Positions 1 to 7,736 of a DNA stretch of 64,000 nucleotides are shown here, piece after piece. A program made the translations under genes and the position numbers. The DNA is taken from assembly GCA_035949055.1 (NCBI GenBank), contig DASZIO010000051.1, positions 6,171-70,170 of the forward strand, written 5' to 3'. This DNA comes from Bog-756 sp035949055 (GTDB lineage: Bacteria; Actinomycetota; Acidimicrobiia; Acidimicrobiales; RAAP-2). Position 1 is the stretch's first letter. Each line of letters starts with the position of its first letter. The notes beneath the pieces are model-generated. The model was given only the letters and a program-made list of their open reading frames with translations. It made no database searches and was not told where the DNA came from.

Positions 1-59
1 TCGGTAAAGGCCCGTTGCCACCAGGCTGCGTGGGTCTCCCAGAGAGTGTCGCCAACCAT
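1..59 (-). CDS. 5' end of a gene running off the window, possibly a SAM-dependent methyltransferase
   Basis: Only the first 19 codons lie in the window. The reading frame from the ATG at 59 gives MVGDTLWETHAAWWQRAFT, which looks protein-like (WETHAAWWQ). It recalls, from memory only, the N-terminus of actinobacterial class I SAM-dependent methyltransferases. An AAGG tract lies about 12 nt upstream of the ATG. The open frame continues upstream of this ATG, so an earlier start is possible. The function is a weak guess because no catalytic motif is inside the window. Confidence 0.3.
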   Translation of the reverse strand, partial: MVGDTLWETHAAWWQRAFT

Positions 60-443
60 ATCGGCGAGATTACCTTGGTGGTTTTGGAATGAGGGCAAGC
101 CGGTGTCGCCCTCCTCGGCTCTATAGCCGACGTCGGGCCCCGACTGGATGCGTCCAGCGATGGCGGAGCCCCTCCCGGCGCGAAGAGGAATCGTCGGTCC
201 TCGAGTAGCCACGGGTAAGGCGGCTAGCTGGGAGACGTATCGGCCGATCTGGCCGATACCAGGATGGCCGCGTCACTGGCGCCTGGTGTCTCATAAGGCC
301 GGCTGTGGGTGCGTTATCAAGGAGTAAAAGTGGTTGCTGATTGCTAACTGCCACTGACCGGCACTATGCCACCTTCTGGCTTACCGCTTCGAGTGCTCGC
401 AACGATCCCGCCCAGTGGTCCGCCGTCGCCAAGTTACCTGGGA
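60..443. other. Intergenic stretch without a supportable gene
   Basis: No open frame here has a good start, ribosome binding site and protein-like composition. Base composition is more AT-rich than in the rest of the window. It contains the first copy of a 34-bp direct repeat (285-318). Together with the neighbouring pseudogene this looks like a decayed insertion or recombination zone. Confidence 0.5.
285..318 (+). repeat. 34-bp imperfect direct repeat, copy 1
   Basis: This copy begins GGTGTC and ends GTGGGTGCGTTATC. It aligns without gaps to 870-903, with about 26 of 34 positions identical; the last 14 bases are identical. The two copies bracket about 550 bp that include the small gene at 444-713. 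It could be the end of a decayed mobile element, but no transposase is visible. Confidence 0.5.
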
Positions 444-713
444 CTAGCCGCTCCCATCGGTTATCAATGTCCGCACTAGCGCCACAAGGTTATCGAGTTG
501 GTACGCCACAGCGACCACCTGTTGCGCAATTTCTCTAGCTAACAGGGCTTCCGCATTGACGATTTTAGCGACCGTCTCCCCATCTTCACCTTCGCCTAAC
601 CAACTGAGAGTTTGCTCCGAACGATCGATGGCTTCCCTGATCTGACGGTGCACATCACGAGCAATCGGGTGCGACTCTCCGTCACCGACTATGGGCACGT
701 CCAATTGAGCCAT
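444..713 (-). CDS. Small hypothetical protein, 89 aa
   Basis: I do not recognise this protein. It starts MAQLDVP and is acidic and probably helical (REAIDRSEQTLSWLGEG, then a hydrophobic C-terminal half rich in Ala, Val and Leu), with no signal peptide or metal motif. I chose the ATG at 713 over an in-frame one at 734 because a GGGAAG ribosome binding site sits 5-6 nt before it. The upstream 60 bp are AT-rich, as expected of a promoter. It lies alone between the two copies of a 34-bp repeat and next to a pseudogene, so it may be cargo or debris of a mobile region. Confidence 0.45.
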   Translation of the reverse strand: MAQLDVPIVGDGESHPIARDVHRQIREAIDRSEQTLSWLGEGEDGETVAKIVNAEALLAREIAQQVVAVAYQLDNLVALVRTLITDGSG

Positions 714-869
714 GTTGACTTCCCTATAAAGCAATTCAATGTCTCAATTATCCCATGCTGGTGATCTCTTGGGCTAGGACCAATTGAGAGGCGTTTGCAA
801 CCTTGAATCGCAGCGCTGTCCACGGCTACACAGGGTCAACGGGCGTCCTGGGACGCAATCTGAGGGTCG

Positions 870-903
870 GGTGTCCCAGATCGCCGGTCGTGGGTGCGTT
901 ATC
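870..903 (+). repeat. 34-bp imperfect direct repeat, copy 2
   Basis: This is the second copy of the repeat seen at 285-318, same length and orientation, ending in the identical GTGGGTGCGTTATC. Its right end overlaps the first codons of the tryptophan-synthase-beta-like remnant, so the sequence may derive partly from that gene. Confidence 0.5.
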
Positions 904-1183
904 TGACTGTCTCGAACAGCTCGATCATCAGCAACCTCGTGAAGAACGGACGCATGTGGGCGGCCGCGTACCCCCAGGGGATGCGGCTGTGGAATTCGCT
1001 CGCACCGAGGGCACCATCCCGGCTCCCGAGACGGCTCACGCCATCCGCGCCGTGATCGACGAGGCGTTGGCGGCGAGGGAGACGGGACGCGAGAAGACAC
1101 TCCTCTTTTCCTATTCCGGCCACGGCCTCCTCGACCTGGGTGCCTACGACGGCTATCTGAACCGGCGGCTGATCGAAGCCTGA
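894..1183 (+). pseudogene. Frameshifted C-terminal remnant of a TrpB2-type tryptophan synthase beta chain
   Basis: Two frames together resemble the C-terminal third of TrpB2-type PLP enzymes. From 894 one frame reads VRYLTVSNSSIISNLVKNG and on to AAAYPQ (to about 977), resembling the family's LRYHG..PLVS.LV....EA.AYPQ segment. A different frame from about 990 continues AAVEFARTEG, then IPAPETAHAI, IDEAL and SGHGLLDLGAYDGYL to the stop at 1183. The join implies a frameshift with loss of a few codons. The N-terminal two-thirds, including the PLP lysine, is absent. The family assignment comes from motif memory, not a search; the C-terminal part (IPAPETAHAI, SGHGL) is the most convincing. No start codon or ribosome binding site is present, so this is a non-functional fragment. 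Confidence 0.6.
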
Positions 1184-1334
1184 GGCGTCGGCGTAAGGAC
1201 GGGACCGCTCCACTCGCCCCGTCTCGCTCCTCGCACGGGTTCGGAGACACCCCTAGGCGGAATCCGTCTATCGGGGTCTGAATCAGGGTTCACCCCGATT
1301 CCCACCGCCGGGGGCGCCGTGCAAGGATCACGAG

Positions 1335-2237
1335 GTGATCGAGGCCCGGGGGCTCTCCAAGCGATTCGGCAACGTGGTGGCGGTGGACGACCTCTCGTTC
1401 GACGTGCGCCCGGGGACCGTGACTGGCTTCCTCGGGCCCAACGGATCGGGCAAGTCGACCACGATGCGCATGATCATGGGCCTCGACTTGCCGGCCTCGG
1501 GCACCGTCACCGTGTTGGGCCGGCGCTACCACGACCTGCCCTGGCCACTGCGGGAAGTGGGCGGTCTCCTCGAAGCGAAGTCCATTCATCCCGGTCGCTC
1601 GGCCCGGGCCCACCTCCTGACCCTGGCCCGGAGCAATGCCATCCCGCGGGCGCGCGTCGACGAGGTGCTGGAGTTCGTGGGCCTTACCTCTGTTGCCGGC
1701 AAACGAGCGGGCAAATTCTCGCTCGGCATGGGCCAGCGTCTGGGCATCGCCGCCGCCCTCCTCGGCGACCCGGGGGTGCTGCTGTTCGACGAGCCGGTCA
1801 ACGGCCTTGATCCCGAGGGCATCCGCTGGGTGCGCACGCTGTGCAAGAAGCTGGCCGGCGAGGGGCGGACCGTGTTCGTGTCGAGCCACCTCATGGCCGA
1901 AATGGCCCTCACTGCGGACCATCTGGTGGTCATCGGCAAGGGCAAGATGATCGCCGAGACCTCGGTGGCTGATTTCGTGGCCCGCAGCTCTCGTCAGTCT
2001 GTCAAGGTACGCACGCCCGCGCCCCATCAATTGTCCGACGCCGTGACCAATGCGGGCGGGACCGTCATCTCCGATCCCGACGGGTCCATGACCGTCACCG
2101 GCCTGTCGGCACCGGAGGTAGGCGACCTGGCCTCCTCGATCAGTGTCGCCCTGCACGAACTGACCCCCGTCGCCTCATTGGAGGACGCCTTCATGGAACT
2201 GACTGATGAAGCCGTCGAGTTTCGAGGTGGATCGTGA
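1335..2237 (+). CDS. ABC transporter ATP-binding protein
   Basis: This 300-residue protein is the cytoplasmic ATPase of an ABC-2 type exporter. Visible motifs are Walker A GPNGSGKST (residues 34-42), a signature variant SLGMGQR (129-135), Walker B LLFDEP (149-154), the D-loop NGLDPEG and the switch His in SSHLMAEM. The signature departs from LSGGQ but this form is common in the drug/bacteriocin-export branch. Residues from about 220 form the usual C-terminal extension. Start is GTG at 1335 with AAGGA about 8 nt upstream. Its stop overlaps the permease start by 4 bp (GTGA), so the two are translationally coupled. The substrate cannot be read from sequence. Confidence 0.9.
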   Translation: MIEARGLSKRFGNVVAVDDLSFDVRPGTVTGFLGPNGSGKSTTMRMIMGLDLPASGTVTVLGRRYHDLPWPLREVGGLLEAKSIHPGRSARAHLLTLARSNAIPRARVDEVLEFVGLTSVAGKRAGKFSLGMGQRLGIAAALLGDPGVLLFDEPVNGLDPEGIRWVRTLCKKLAGEGRTVFVSSHLMAEMALTADHLVVIGKGKMIAETSVADFVARSSRQSVKVRTPAPHQLSDAVTNAGGTVISDPDGSMTVTGLSAPEVGDLASSISVALHELTPVASLEDAFMELTDEAVEFRGGS

Positions 2238-3139
2238 CTGCGTTGCTCGAGGCTCCGACCCCCTTCGCGATCGAGCAGCCTCCGGGCCGCGTCGGGCTGC
2301 GCAGGGCCATCGCGGCCGAGTGGACCAAGTTCTGGTCGGTCCGCTCGACCATGTGGATGCTCGTGGGAACGGGGGTGGCTGTGATGGGCTTGTGCGCACT
2401 CAGCACCGGCACGGTGAGCCCCTCCGACATCATCGAGGATCCGACCCGGCGGAGCCTGATCGGCATCTTCCTCGGCCAGCTCATCTTCGGGGTCCTGGGG
2501 GTGCTGGTCATCAGCGCCGAATACGGCACGGGTACGATCCGCGCCACGTTGTCAGCCGTGCCTCGCCGCCCGGTTGTGCTCAGCGCCAAGATCGTCGTGT
2601 TCGGAGCGGTCGCCCTTGTGGTGAGTGAGATTCTCACGTTCAGCGCCTTCGCCGTCGGCCAAGCCATCTTGTCGGCCAAAAACGCCGTCGGGTCGTCGTC
2701 GGCAATCGCGCAGCGCGCCCAGCACCTCGGGGTGAAGGTTCCCCACGGCGTCCAGGTCTCCCTCTCGAGCGGTTCCGCGTCGTTGGGGCAGGCGGGCGTC
2801 CTGCGGGCCGTGGTCGGCGCCGGACTCTATCTGGCCGCACTCGGGTTGCTGGCCCTGGGACTGGCCACCATCATCCGACACACCGCCGGCGCAATCTCGG
2901 CCTTCGTCGGGGTGGTGCTGGTCCTTCCGCTGATCGTCCAGGCTTTGCCCACGTCGATCAGCGATGCCGTGGCCCGCTACCTGCCCGCCAACATCGGGCT
3001 GGTCATGTTCTCCACCCACGGTGCGCCCGATCGCGTCGGGCCCGCTTTCAGCCCGTGGACGGGCTTCGCTTTGCTCGTGCTCTACACCGTGGTGACCCTA
3101 GGGGTCGGCTGCTGGGTCCTCATGCGTCGCGACGCCTAA
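2234..3139 (+). CDS. ABC-2 type transporter permease
   Basis: This 301-residue membrane protein is the transmembrane half of the exporter encoded with the preceding ATPase. After a soluble N-terminus with AAEWTKFWSVRST, typical of this permease class, hydrophobic segments lie around residues 40-60, 77-95, 120-145, 195-220, 225-245 and 275-298, giving about six helices. The motif SAEYGTGTIRATLSAVP between helices 2 and 3 is characteristic of ABC-2 permeases. The GTG start overlaps the ATPase stop. No regulator gene is adjacent. Confidence 0.85.
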   Translation: MTALLEAPTPFAIEQPPGRVGLRRAIAAEWTKFWSVRSTMWMLVGTGVAVMGLCALSTGTVSPSDIIEDPTRRSLIGIFLGQLIFGVLGVLVISAEYGTGTIRATLSAVPRRPVVLSAKIVVFGAVALVVSEILTFSAFAVGQAILSAKNAVGSSSAIAQRAQHLGVKVPHGVQVSLSSGSASLGQAGVLRAVVGAGLYLAALGLLALGLATIIRHTAGAISAFVGVVLVLPLIVQALPTSISDAVARYLPANIGLVMFSTHGAPDRVGPAFSPWTGFALLVLYTVVTLGVGCWVLMRRDA

Positions 3140-3233
3140 GCGAGAGCCTTTCCATTCGGGCCGGGCCGGGGACCCCCTCGGGACGACCCCGAGCAGGGTC
3201 GCGTGTCCCGGATGTCGCGCTAGGTCACCATTG

Positions 3234-3307
3234 CGCGCTCGGAGGGATTCGAACCCCCAACCTTCTGATCCGTAGTCAGATGCTCTAGTCCGTTGAGCTA
3301 CGAGCGC
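3234..3307 (-). tRNA. tRNA-Arg (anticodon ACG)
   Basis: On the minus strand the acceptor stem GCGCTCG (3307-3301) pairs with CGAGCGC (3241-3235). A GCTC...GAGC D-arm, anticodon stem TCTGA/TCAGA with loop CTACGGA (anticodon ACG, decoding CGT and, with inosine, CGC/CGA) and a T-arm GGGGG-TTCGAAT-CCCTC complete the cloverleaf. The discriminator is G and CCA is not encoded. Confidence 0.95.
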
Positions 3308-3458
3308 TGGCTGCCGCTCGGCTGCCGTTCGTCCCGAGGACGGAGATCGGGCCCTGAGACTGCACCTTTGGCCCAGCCGAAGCGGATGCACACTCTATCC
3401 GACCCAAGCATCCGCCGACCCTGGGCTGCGACGCCAGCCGTCCGGCCCGGGCCGCAGT

Positions 3459-3481
3459 TCTGACGGATCGTCAGATACAAT
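3459..3481 (+). promoter_or_regulatory. Palindromic operator abutting a -10 box, upstream of the CoA-transferase operon
   Basis: TCTGACG-GAT-CGTCAGA (3459-3475) is a perfect 7-3-7 inverted repeat. It is directly followed by TACAAT (3476-3481), a good -10 hexamer. The palindrome occupies exactly the 17-bp spacer position where a repressor would block sigma. No convincing -35 is visible (CGCAGT). The CoA-transferase start codon lies 110 bp downstream. That this is a repressor site is inferred; the cognate regulator is not adjacent. Confidence 0.5.
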
Positions 3482-3590
3482 TAGGGCGGCACTCCGGCGC
3501 GCGCCCAGTCCGAACAGCCTTCCGCCGCGCCGGGCGCATGGGGCCGCTCCCCGCCCCGACCGAACCGAGCCCTACCCTCACGAAAGAGCC

Positions 3591-4847
3591 ATGGAACCCA
3601 CCCTGCCAGCCGACGCTCCGCTCCACGGCATCCGCATCGTCGAATGCTCGGCCCTCGGGCCGGCGGCCATCACCATGCCGCTCGTCGACCTGGGCGCCGA
3701 GGTGATCAAGGTCGAGCCCCCCTCGGGGGACTACATCCGGGAGATGACCTGGCCCATCATCGACGGCGTCTCCCTCATGCACCTTCACGTCAATCGCGGC
3801 AAGCGAAGCATCGTGATGGATCTGCGCAACGACGAGGACGTCGCTACGTTCAAGGAGTTGGCCAAGGTGTCCGACGTGGTGGTCGAGGCCATGCGCCCCG
3901 GCGGACTGGCCCGACGAGGCGTCGGGTACGAGCAACTCCGCCAGCTCAATCCGAGGCTGGTGTTCTGCACCATTTCCGGCTACGGCATGACTGGTCCCTA
4001 CCGCGATCTGCCGGCCCACGGGATCGCCTTCGACACGTGGGCCGGGATCGTGTCACCCCAGGTCAACAAAGAGGGGTTCGCCTACCTCCCCGAGCACGCC
4101 TCGATGGGGATCCACGCCGGCCCGCTGTTCGGGACCCTCGGCATCCTGGCCGCCGTGCTGCGGGCCAGGGAGACCGGCGCCGGGTCCTTCCTCGAAGTGG
4201 CCCAGTCCGATGCAGCCGCCGCCATGGACTGGTACCGCAGCGAGACGTGGAAGGCCTACGAGCGTCCCGAGTCGGAAGTGACCGGCAACAAGGCCGACAA
4301 CTACGAGCGGCGCGAACCGGGCACCGCCGGCATGGTCGAGGGCGTCCGCTACCAGGTCTACGAGGCCAAGGACGGCCGCTACGTCCTGTTCATGGCGTCG
4401 GAGCAGGCCTTCTGGAAGAACTTCTGCACCGCCGTCGGCCGCACGGACCTGTTCGAGCGGTGGCCCGGCTCGAAGTTCGCCGACCACGCCCGCAACAACA
4501 CCGAGCTCCGCACGGAGCTGCGCACCATCTTCCGCACCCGCACGGCCGAGGAGTGGATCGACTACGGCACCACCGCCAACTTCCCGGTGAGCCCGGTCAA
4601 TTCCCCGAAGTCCATCGCCGAGGACCCCCAATTCCTCGACCGGTTCCACTGGTTCTCCCGCCAGCAGCTGGGAGCCGAGCAGCTCCCCACCCCGATCAAG
4701 TTCGTGGGCGAGGAGCTGCCCACGCCGACGCATGCCCCGACCGTGGGCCAGCACACCGAGGACGTCCTGCACGACGTCCTCGGATGGGACGCCGCCCGCA
4801 TCGCCGAATCCCGGGCGCGGGGCGGCTTGGGCGGGGCGGCGTCCTGA
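3591..4847 (+). CDS. CaiB/BaiF-family (class III) CoA-transferase-like protein
   Basis: At 418 residues this matches class III CoA-transferases, which move CoA between carboxylic acids. The N-terminal fold signature is clear: LHGIRIVECS, LGAEVIKVEPPSGD (residues 34-47), NRGKRSIVMDLR (68-79), and SGYGMTGPYRD (129-139). In formyl-CoA transferase and relatives the catalytic Asp sits nine residues before the L of an LGILAA-like helix. Here residues 161-181 (EGFAYLPEHASMGIHAGPLFG) contain no Asp, so the classical aspartyl-CoA intermediate appears impossible or is moved. It heads a three-gene set with a DUF35 protein and a thiolase, suggesting acyl-CoA or sterol side-chain catabolism. An operator-like palindrome lies upstream. 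Confidence 0.8.
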   Translation: MEPTLPADAPLHGIRIVECSALGPAAITMPLVDLGAEVIKVEPPSGDYIREMTWPIIDGVSLMHLHVNRGKRSIVMDLRNDEDVATFKELAKVSDVVVEAMRPGGLARRGVGYEQLRQLNPRLVFCTISGYGMTGPYRDLPAHGIAFDTWAGIVSPQVNKEGFAYLPEHASMGIHAGPLFGTLGILAAVLRARETGAGSFLEVAQSDAAAAMDWYRSETWKAYERPESEVTGNKADNYERREPGTAGMVEGVRYQVYEAKDGRYVLFMASEQAFWKNFCTAVGRTDLFERWPGSKFADHARNNTELRTELRTIFRTRTAEEWIDYGTTANFPVSPVNSPKSIAEDPQFLDRFHWFSRQQLGAEQLPTPIKFVGEELPTPTHAPTVGQHTEDVLHDVLGWDAARIAESRARGGLGGAAS

Positions 4848-4891
4848 CCGGAGTCGAGCTGCCCCAGACCATCCGGGCGTAGTATCCGCCT

Positions 4892-5368
4892 GTGCCCTCG
4901 ACCAAAGCCCGGGTGCCCGCCGTGGACGGGTGGTTCACGCTCGATGAGCAATCCCCGGCGCTGCTCGGGAGCCGGTGCACCACCTGCGGCAACTTCGCCT
5001 TCCCCCAGGAAACCTTCTTCTGCCGCAACCCCGAGTGCTCGGGGACAGAGTTCGCCGAGACCCCCCTCAGCCGGACCGGCACGGTGTGGTCCTTCACCGA
5101 CGCCCGCTACCAGCCGCCGGATCCGTACCGGGCCGCCGATCCCTACGTCCCCTTCGCCATCGCCGCCGTGGAGCTGGCCGCCGAGCAGATGGTGGTCATG
5201 GGTCAGGTGGTCGGCGGTGTCGGGGTCGACCGGCTACGCGTCGGCCAGGAGGTGGAGCTCGTGCTCGACACCCTCTACGAGGACGACGACCACGAGTACC
5301 TGGTGTGGAAGTGGCGCCCCCTCGACGATGCCGACGGCACCCGCACCGCGGAGCCCGACGGTGCTTGA
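4892..5368 (+). CDS. DUF35 OB-fold / zinc-ribbon acyl-CoA-binding protein
   Basis: This 158-residue protein has the two-part architecture of the DUF35 (YdcX/ChsH2-C-like) family: an N-terminal rubredoxin-like zinc ribbon with Cys29, Cys32, Cys44 and Cys49, and a C-terminal OB fold (GTVWSFTDARYQPPDPYRAADPYVPF, then GQVVGGVGVDRLRVGQEVELVLD). Such proteins bind and activate partner thiolases or acyl-CoA hydratases and aldolases. The partner is evident: the thiolase gene starts inside its last codons (8-bp overlap). Start is GTG at 4892. The longer open frame beginning at 4944 in another register is not this gene. Confidence 0.85.
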   Translation: MPSTKARVPAVDGWFTLDEQSPALLGSRCTTCGNFAFPQETFFCRNPECSGTEFAETPLSRTGTVWSFTDARYQPPDPYRAADPYVPFAIAAVELAAEQMVVMGQVVGGVGVDRLRVGQEVELVLDTLYEDDDHEYLVWKWRPLDDADGTRTAEPDGA

Positions 5369-6560
5369 CGACCGGCGCATCGCCGTCCTGGGTGCGGGGA
5401 TGCACCCCTGGGGCAAGTGGGGCCGCAACTTCGTCGAGTACGGGCTGGCTGCGGCCGGCGACGCCCTGGCCGATGCCGGTCTGGCCTGGACGGACGTCCA
5501 GTTCGTGGCCGGGGCGGACACCATCCGGAACGGCTACCCGGGCTTTGTGGCCGGGGCCACCTTCGCCCAGGCCCTCGGCTGGACCGGGGCCCGGGTGTCC
5601 TCGGCCTATGCCGCCTGCGCCTCCGGGGCCCAGGCCGTCGCCAACGCCCGGGCCCAGATCCTGGCCGGGTTGTGCGACGTGGCCCTCGTGGTCGGGGCCG
5701 ACACCACCCCGAAGGGCTTCTTCGCCCCGGTCGGCGGTGACCGCCAGGACGACCCCGACTGGCTGCGCTTCCACCTGCTCGGAGCAACCAACCCGGCCTA
5801 CTTCGCCCTCTACGCCCGGCGGCGCATGGAGCTGTTCGGCGCCACCGAGGACGACTTCGCCGCCGTCAAGGTCAAGAACGCGCGGCACGGACTGGGCAAC
5901 CCGTACGCCCGCTACCGCAAGGAGGTCACCGCCGACGAGGTCCTCCAGTCCCCGATGGTGGCCGACCCGCTCCGCCTCCTCGAGATCTGCGCCACCTCCG
6001 ACGGCGGCGCAGCCCTGGTGCTCACCAGCATGGCGTTCGCCCGGCGCCACGCCGGGGCCACGGATCTGGTGACCGTCGACGCCGTCTCCACGGTCACGCC
6101 GCGATTCCCCCAGACCGTCATCGAGATGCCCAACTTCTCGACCGACTCGGCTGCCACCGCCGCCTCGGTGGGCCCCACCTTCAAGCAGTCGGTGGCCCTG
6201 GCCGCCTACGAGGAGGCCGGCGTCGGGCCCGAGGACCTCGACCTGGCCGAGGTCTACGACCTCTCCTCGGCGCTCGAGCTCGACTGGTACGAGGACATCG
6301 GGCTGTGCAAGGAGGGCGAGGCCGAGCGCCTGCTCCGTGACGGCGACACGGCCATCGGCGGCCGCATCCCGGTCAATCCCAGCGGGGGCCTGTCGTGCTT
6401 CGGCGAGGCCATCCCGGCCCAAGCCATCGCCCAGGTGTGCGAGCTGGTCTGGCAGCTGCGGGGACAGGCCGCCGGCCGGCAGGTGGAGGGGGCCCGGCTG
6501 GGCGTGACCGCCAACCAGGGGCTGTTCGGCCACGGCTCGTCGGTGGTCGTCTCGAGGTAG
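5361..6560 (+). CDS. Thiolase-like protein (lipid-transfer/SCP-x type)
   Basis: This 399-residue thiolase-superfamily protein starts at GTG 5361 (MLDDRRIAVLGAGMHPWGKW). The nucleophile Cys86 lies in SSAYAACASGAQAV. The usual C-terminal HPLGATG loop is replaced by NPSGGLSCFGEAIPAQAIAQ, as in lipid-transfer-type thiolases that cleave or aldol-cleave bulky acyl-CoAs. Together with the overlapping DUF35 gene this looks like a complex of the Ltp2/ChsH2-DUF35 kind known in steroid side-chain degradation; the actual substrate is an inference. Usual length for the family is about 390 residues. Confidence 0.85.
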   Translation: MLDDRRIAVLGAGMHPWGKWGRNFVEYGLAAAGDALADAGLAWTDVQFVAGADTIRNGYPGFVAGATFAQALGWTGARVSSAYAACASGAQAVANARAQILAGLCDVALVVGADTTPKGFFAPVGGDRQDDPDWLRFHLLGATNPAYFALYARRRMELFGATEDDFAAVKVKNARHGLGNPYARYRKEVTADEVLQSPMVADPLRLLEICATSDGGAALVLTSMAFARRHAGATDLVTVDAVSTVTPRFPQTVIEMPNFSTDSAATAASVGPTFKQSVALAAYEEAGVGPEDLDLAEVYDLSSALELDWYEDIGLCKEGEAERLLRDGDTAIGGRIPVNPSGGLSCFGEAIPAQAIAQVCELVWQLRGQAAGRQVEGARLGVTANQGLFGHGSSVVVSR

Positions 6561-6622
6561 CCGCCCGGAGCCAGCCGCAAGGGCTCGGCCGTTCAGGCCG
6601 CCGAGACTCGGCCGCCGAGAGC

Positions 6623-7567
6623 TCAACCGGTGACCAGGACGATCTTCCCGAGCTTCCCGCCGGCCGCGAACCGCTCATAGGCGTCGGCGGTGCGCTCCAT
6701 GGGGAGTTGCTCGGCCACCGGCACCTTCACCTTTCCCGCCGCCAGCAGAGGCACGGCGTGCTGCTCGACGGCGCGGGCCACCGCCGCCTTCTCCTCGGTG
6801 GTACGCGACCGCAGCATCGACCCGCCGATGGTCGACCGGCCGGCCATCAGGGTCAACAGGTTGAGCTCCACTGTGGCTCCCGACCCCACGCCGATGACCA
6901 CCACCCGTCCCCCGGTGGTCAGGTGCGGCAGGACGGCGCCCACCCCCGGCCCGCCGACCAGCTCGAGAGAGACGTCGAAGGGGCCCCGGCCGGGAGCCGC
7001 GTCGGGCTCGACCACCGCGTCGGCGCCGAGCCCGGCCACGGCTTCGTGCAGGTGAGGGGACCGGACCGAGGCCACCACGTAGGCGCCGGCGGCATGGGCC
7101 AGTTGCACCGCGGCCGTCCCCACCCCGCCCGCCGCGCCGGAGATGAGGACCCGCTCGCCCGCCTCCAGACCGGCCTGGGTGAACAGCGCGTCGTAGGCCG
7201 TCGAGAAGGCCTCGGGGAACCCCCCGGCTTCGACCCAGGGGATGGCCGGTGGCACCGGGACGAGGGCGCTCTCCGGCACCGTGATCAGCTCGGCCTGCCC
7301 ACCGCCGCCCGCGAGGGCCATGACCCGGTCGCCGACCGAGGTGCGCTCGGTCCCCGGTCCCAGCCCGACCACCTCGCCGGCGAACTCGAGGCCGGGAATG
7401 TCGGGCGGCCATCCGGGAGGGGCCGGGTACAGACCCCCGCGCTGCATGAGGTCGGCGCGGTTCAGGCCGGCGGCACGCACCGACACCAGCACCTCGCCGG
7501 GCCCGGGCTCGGGGTCGGGATGCTCGTTCCACCCGAGGTCCCCGTCAACGATCGTCACGGCCCGCAC
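6623..7567 (-). CDS. NADPH:quinone oxidoreductase-like zinc-free MDR protein
   Basis: This 314-residue medium-chain reductase carries the quinone-oxidoreductase signature AGLNRADLMQRGGLYP (about residues 33-48), followed by GLEFAGEVVGLGPG and the Rossmann motif ISGAAGGVGTAAVQLAHAAGA (about 143-163). The catalytic zinc ligands of alcohol dehydrogenases are absent, as in zeta-crystallin relatives. It would reduce quinones or enoyl-type substrates with NADPH in the cytoplasm. It converges with the thiolase gene and diverges from the CHAD gene. Start is GTG at 7567. Confidence 0.88.
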   Translation of the reverse strand: MRAVTIVDGDLGWNEHPDPEPGPGEVLVSVRAAGLNRADLMQRGGLYPAPPGWPPDIPGLEFAGEVVGLGPGTERTSVGDRVMALAGGGGQAELITVPESALVPVPPAIPWVEAGGFPEAFSTAYDALFTQAGLEAGERVLISGAAGGVGTAAVQLAHAAGAYVVASVRSPHLHEAVAGLGADAVVEPDAAPGRGPFDVSLELVGGPGVGAVLPHLTTGGRVVVIGVGSGATVELNLLTLMAGRSTIGGSMLRSRTTEEKAAVARAVEQHAVPLLAAGKVKVPVAEQLPMERTADAYERFAAGGKLGKIVLVTG

Positions 7568-7582
7568 GCGCTCACCGTAGAC

Positions 7583-7618
7583 GGCCGGGCTGGCCGGGCC
7601 GGCCGGGCCGGCCGGGCG
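7583..7618. repeat. Four tandem 9-bp GC-rich units
   Basis: GGCCGGGCY/G occurs four times head to tail (units at 7583, 7592, 7601 and 7610). It lies between the divergent quinone oxidoreductase and CHAD genes. It is simple-sequence in nature and may just be slippage, though it sits in the shared 5' region. Confidence 0.6.
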
Positions 7619-7736
7619 GGCGGTCCGGTCAGGACGCAGGTCTGAACGCCGCCGGTGACCGGCCAGCCTGCCCGGCGTGATGGTTCAGGAGCACCAGATC
7701 GGTCCCCGGTAGTCTTTGACACGGAGGTTCTTCGCC

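Noticed and set aside
121..354. 77-codon minus-strand frame over the first repeat
   Set aside because: Arg/Ser/Pro-rich translation without ribosome binding site; overlaps repeat sequence and has no recognisable family.
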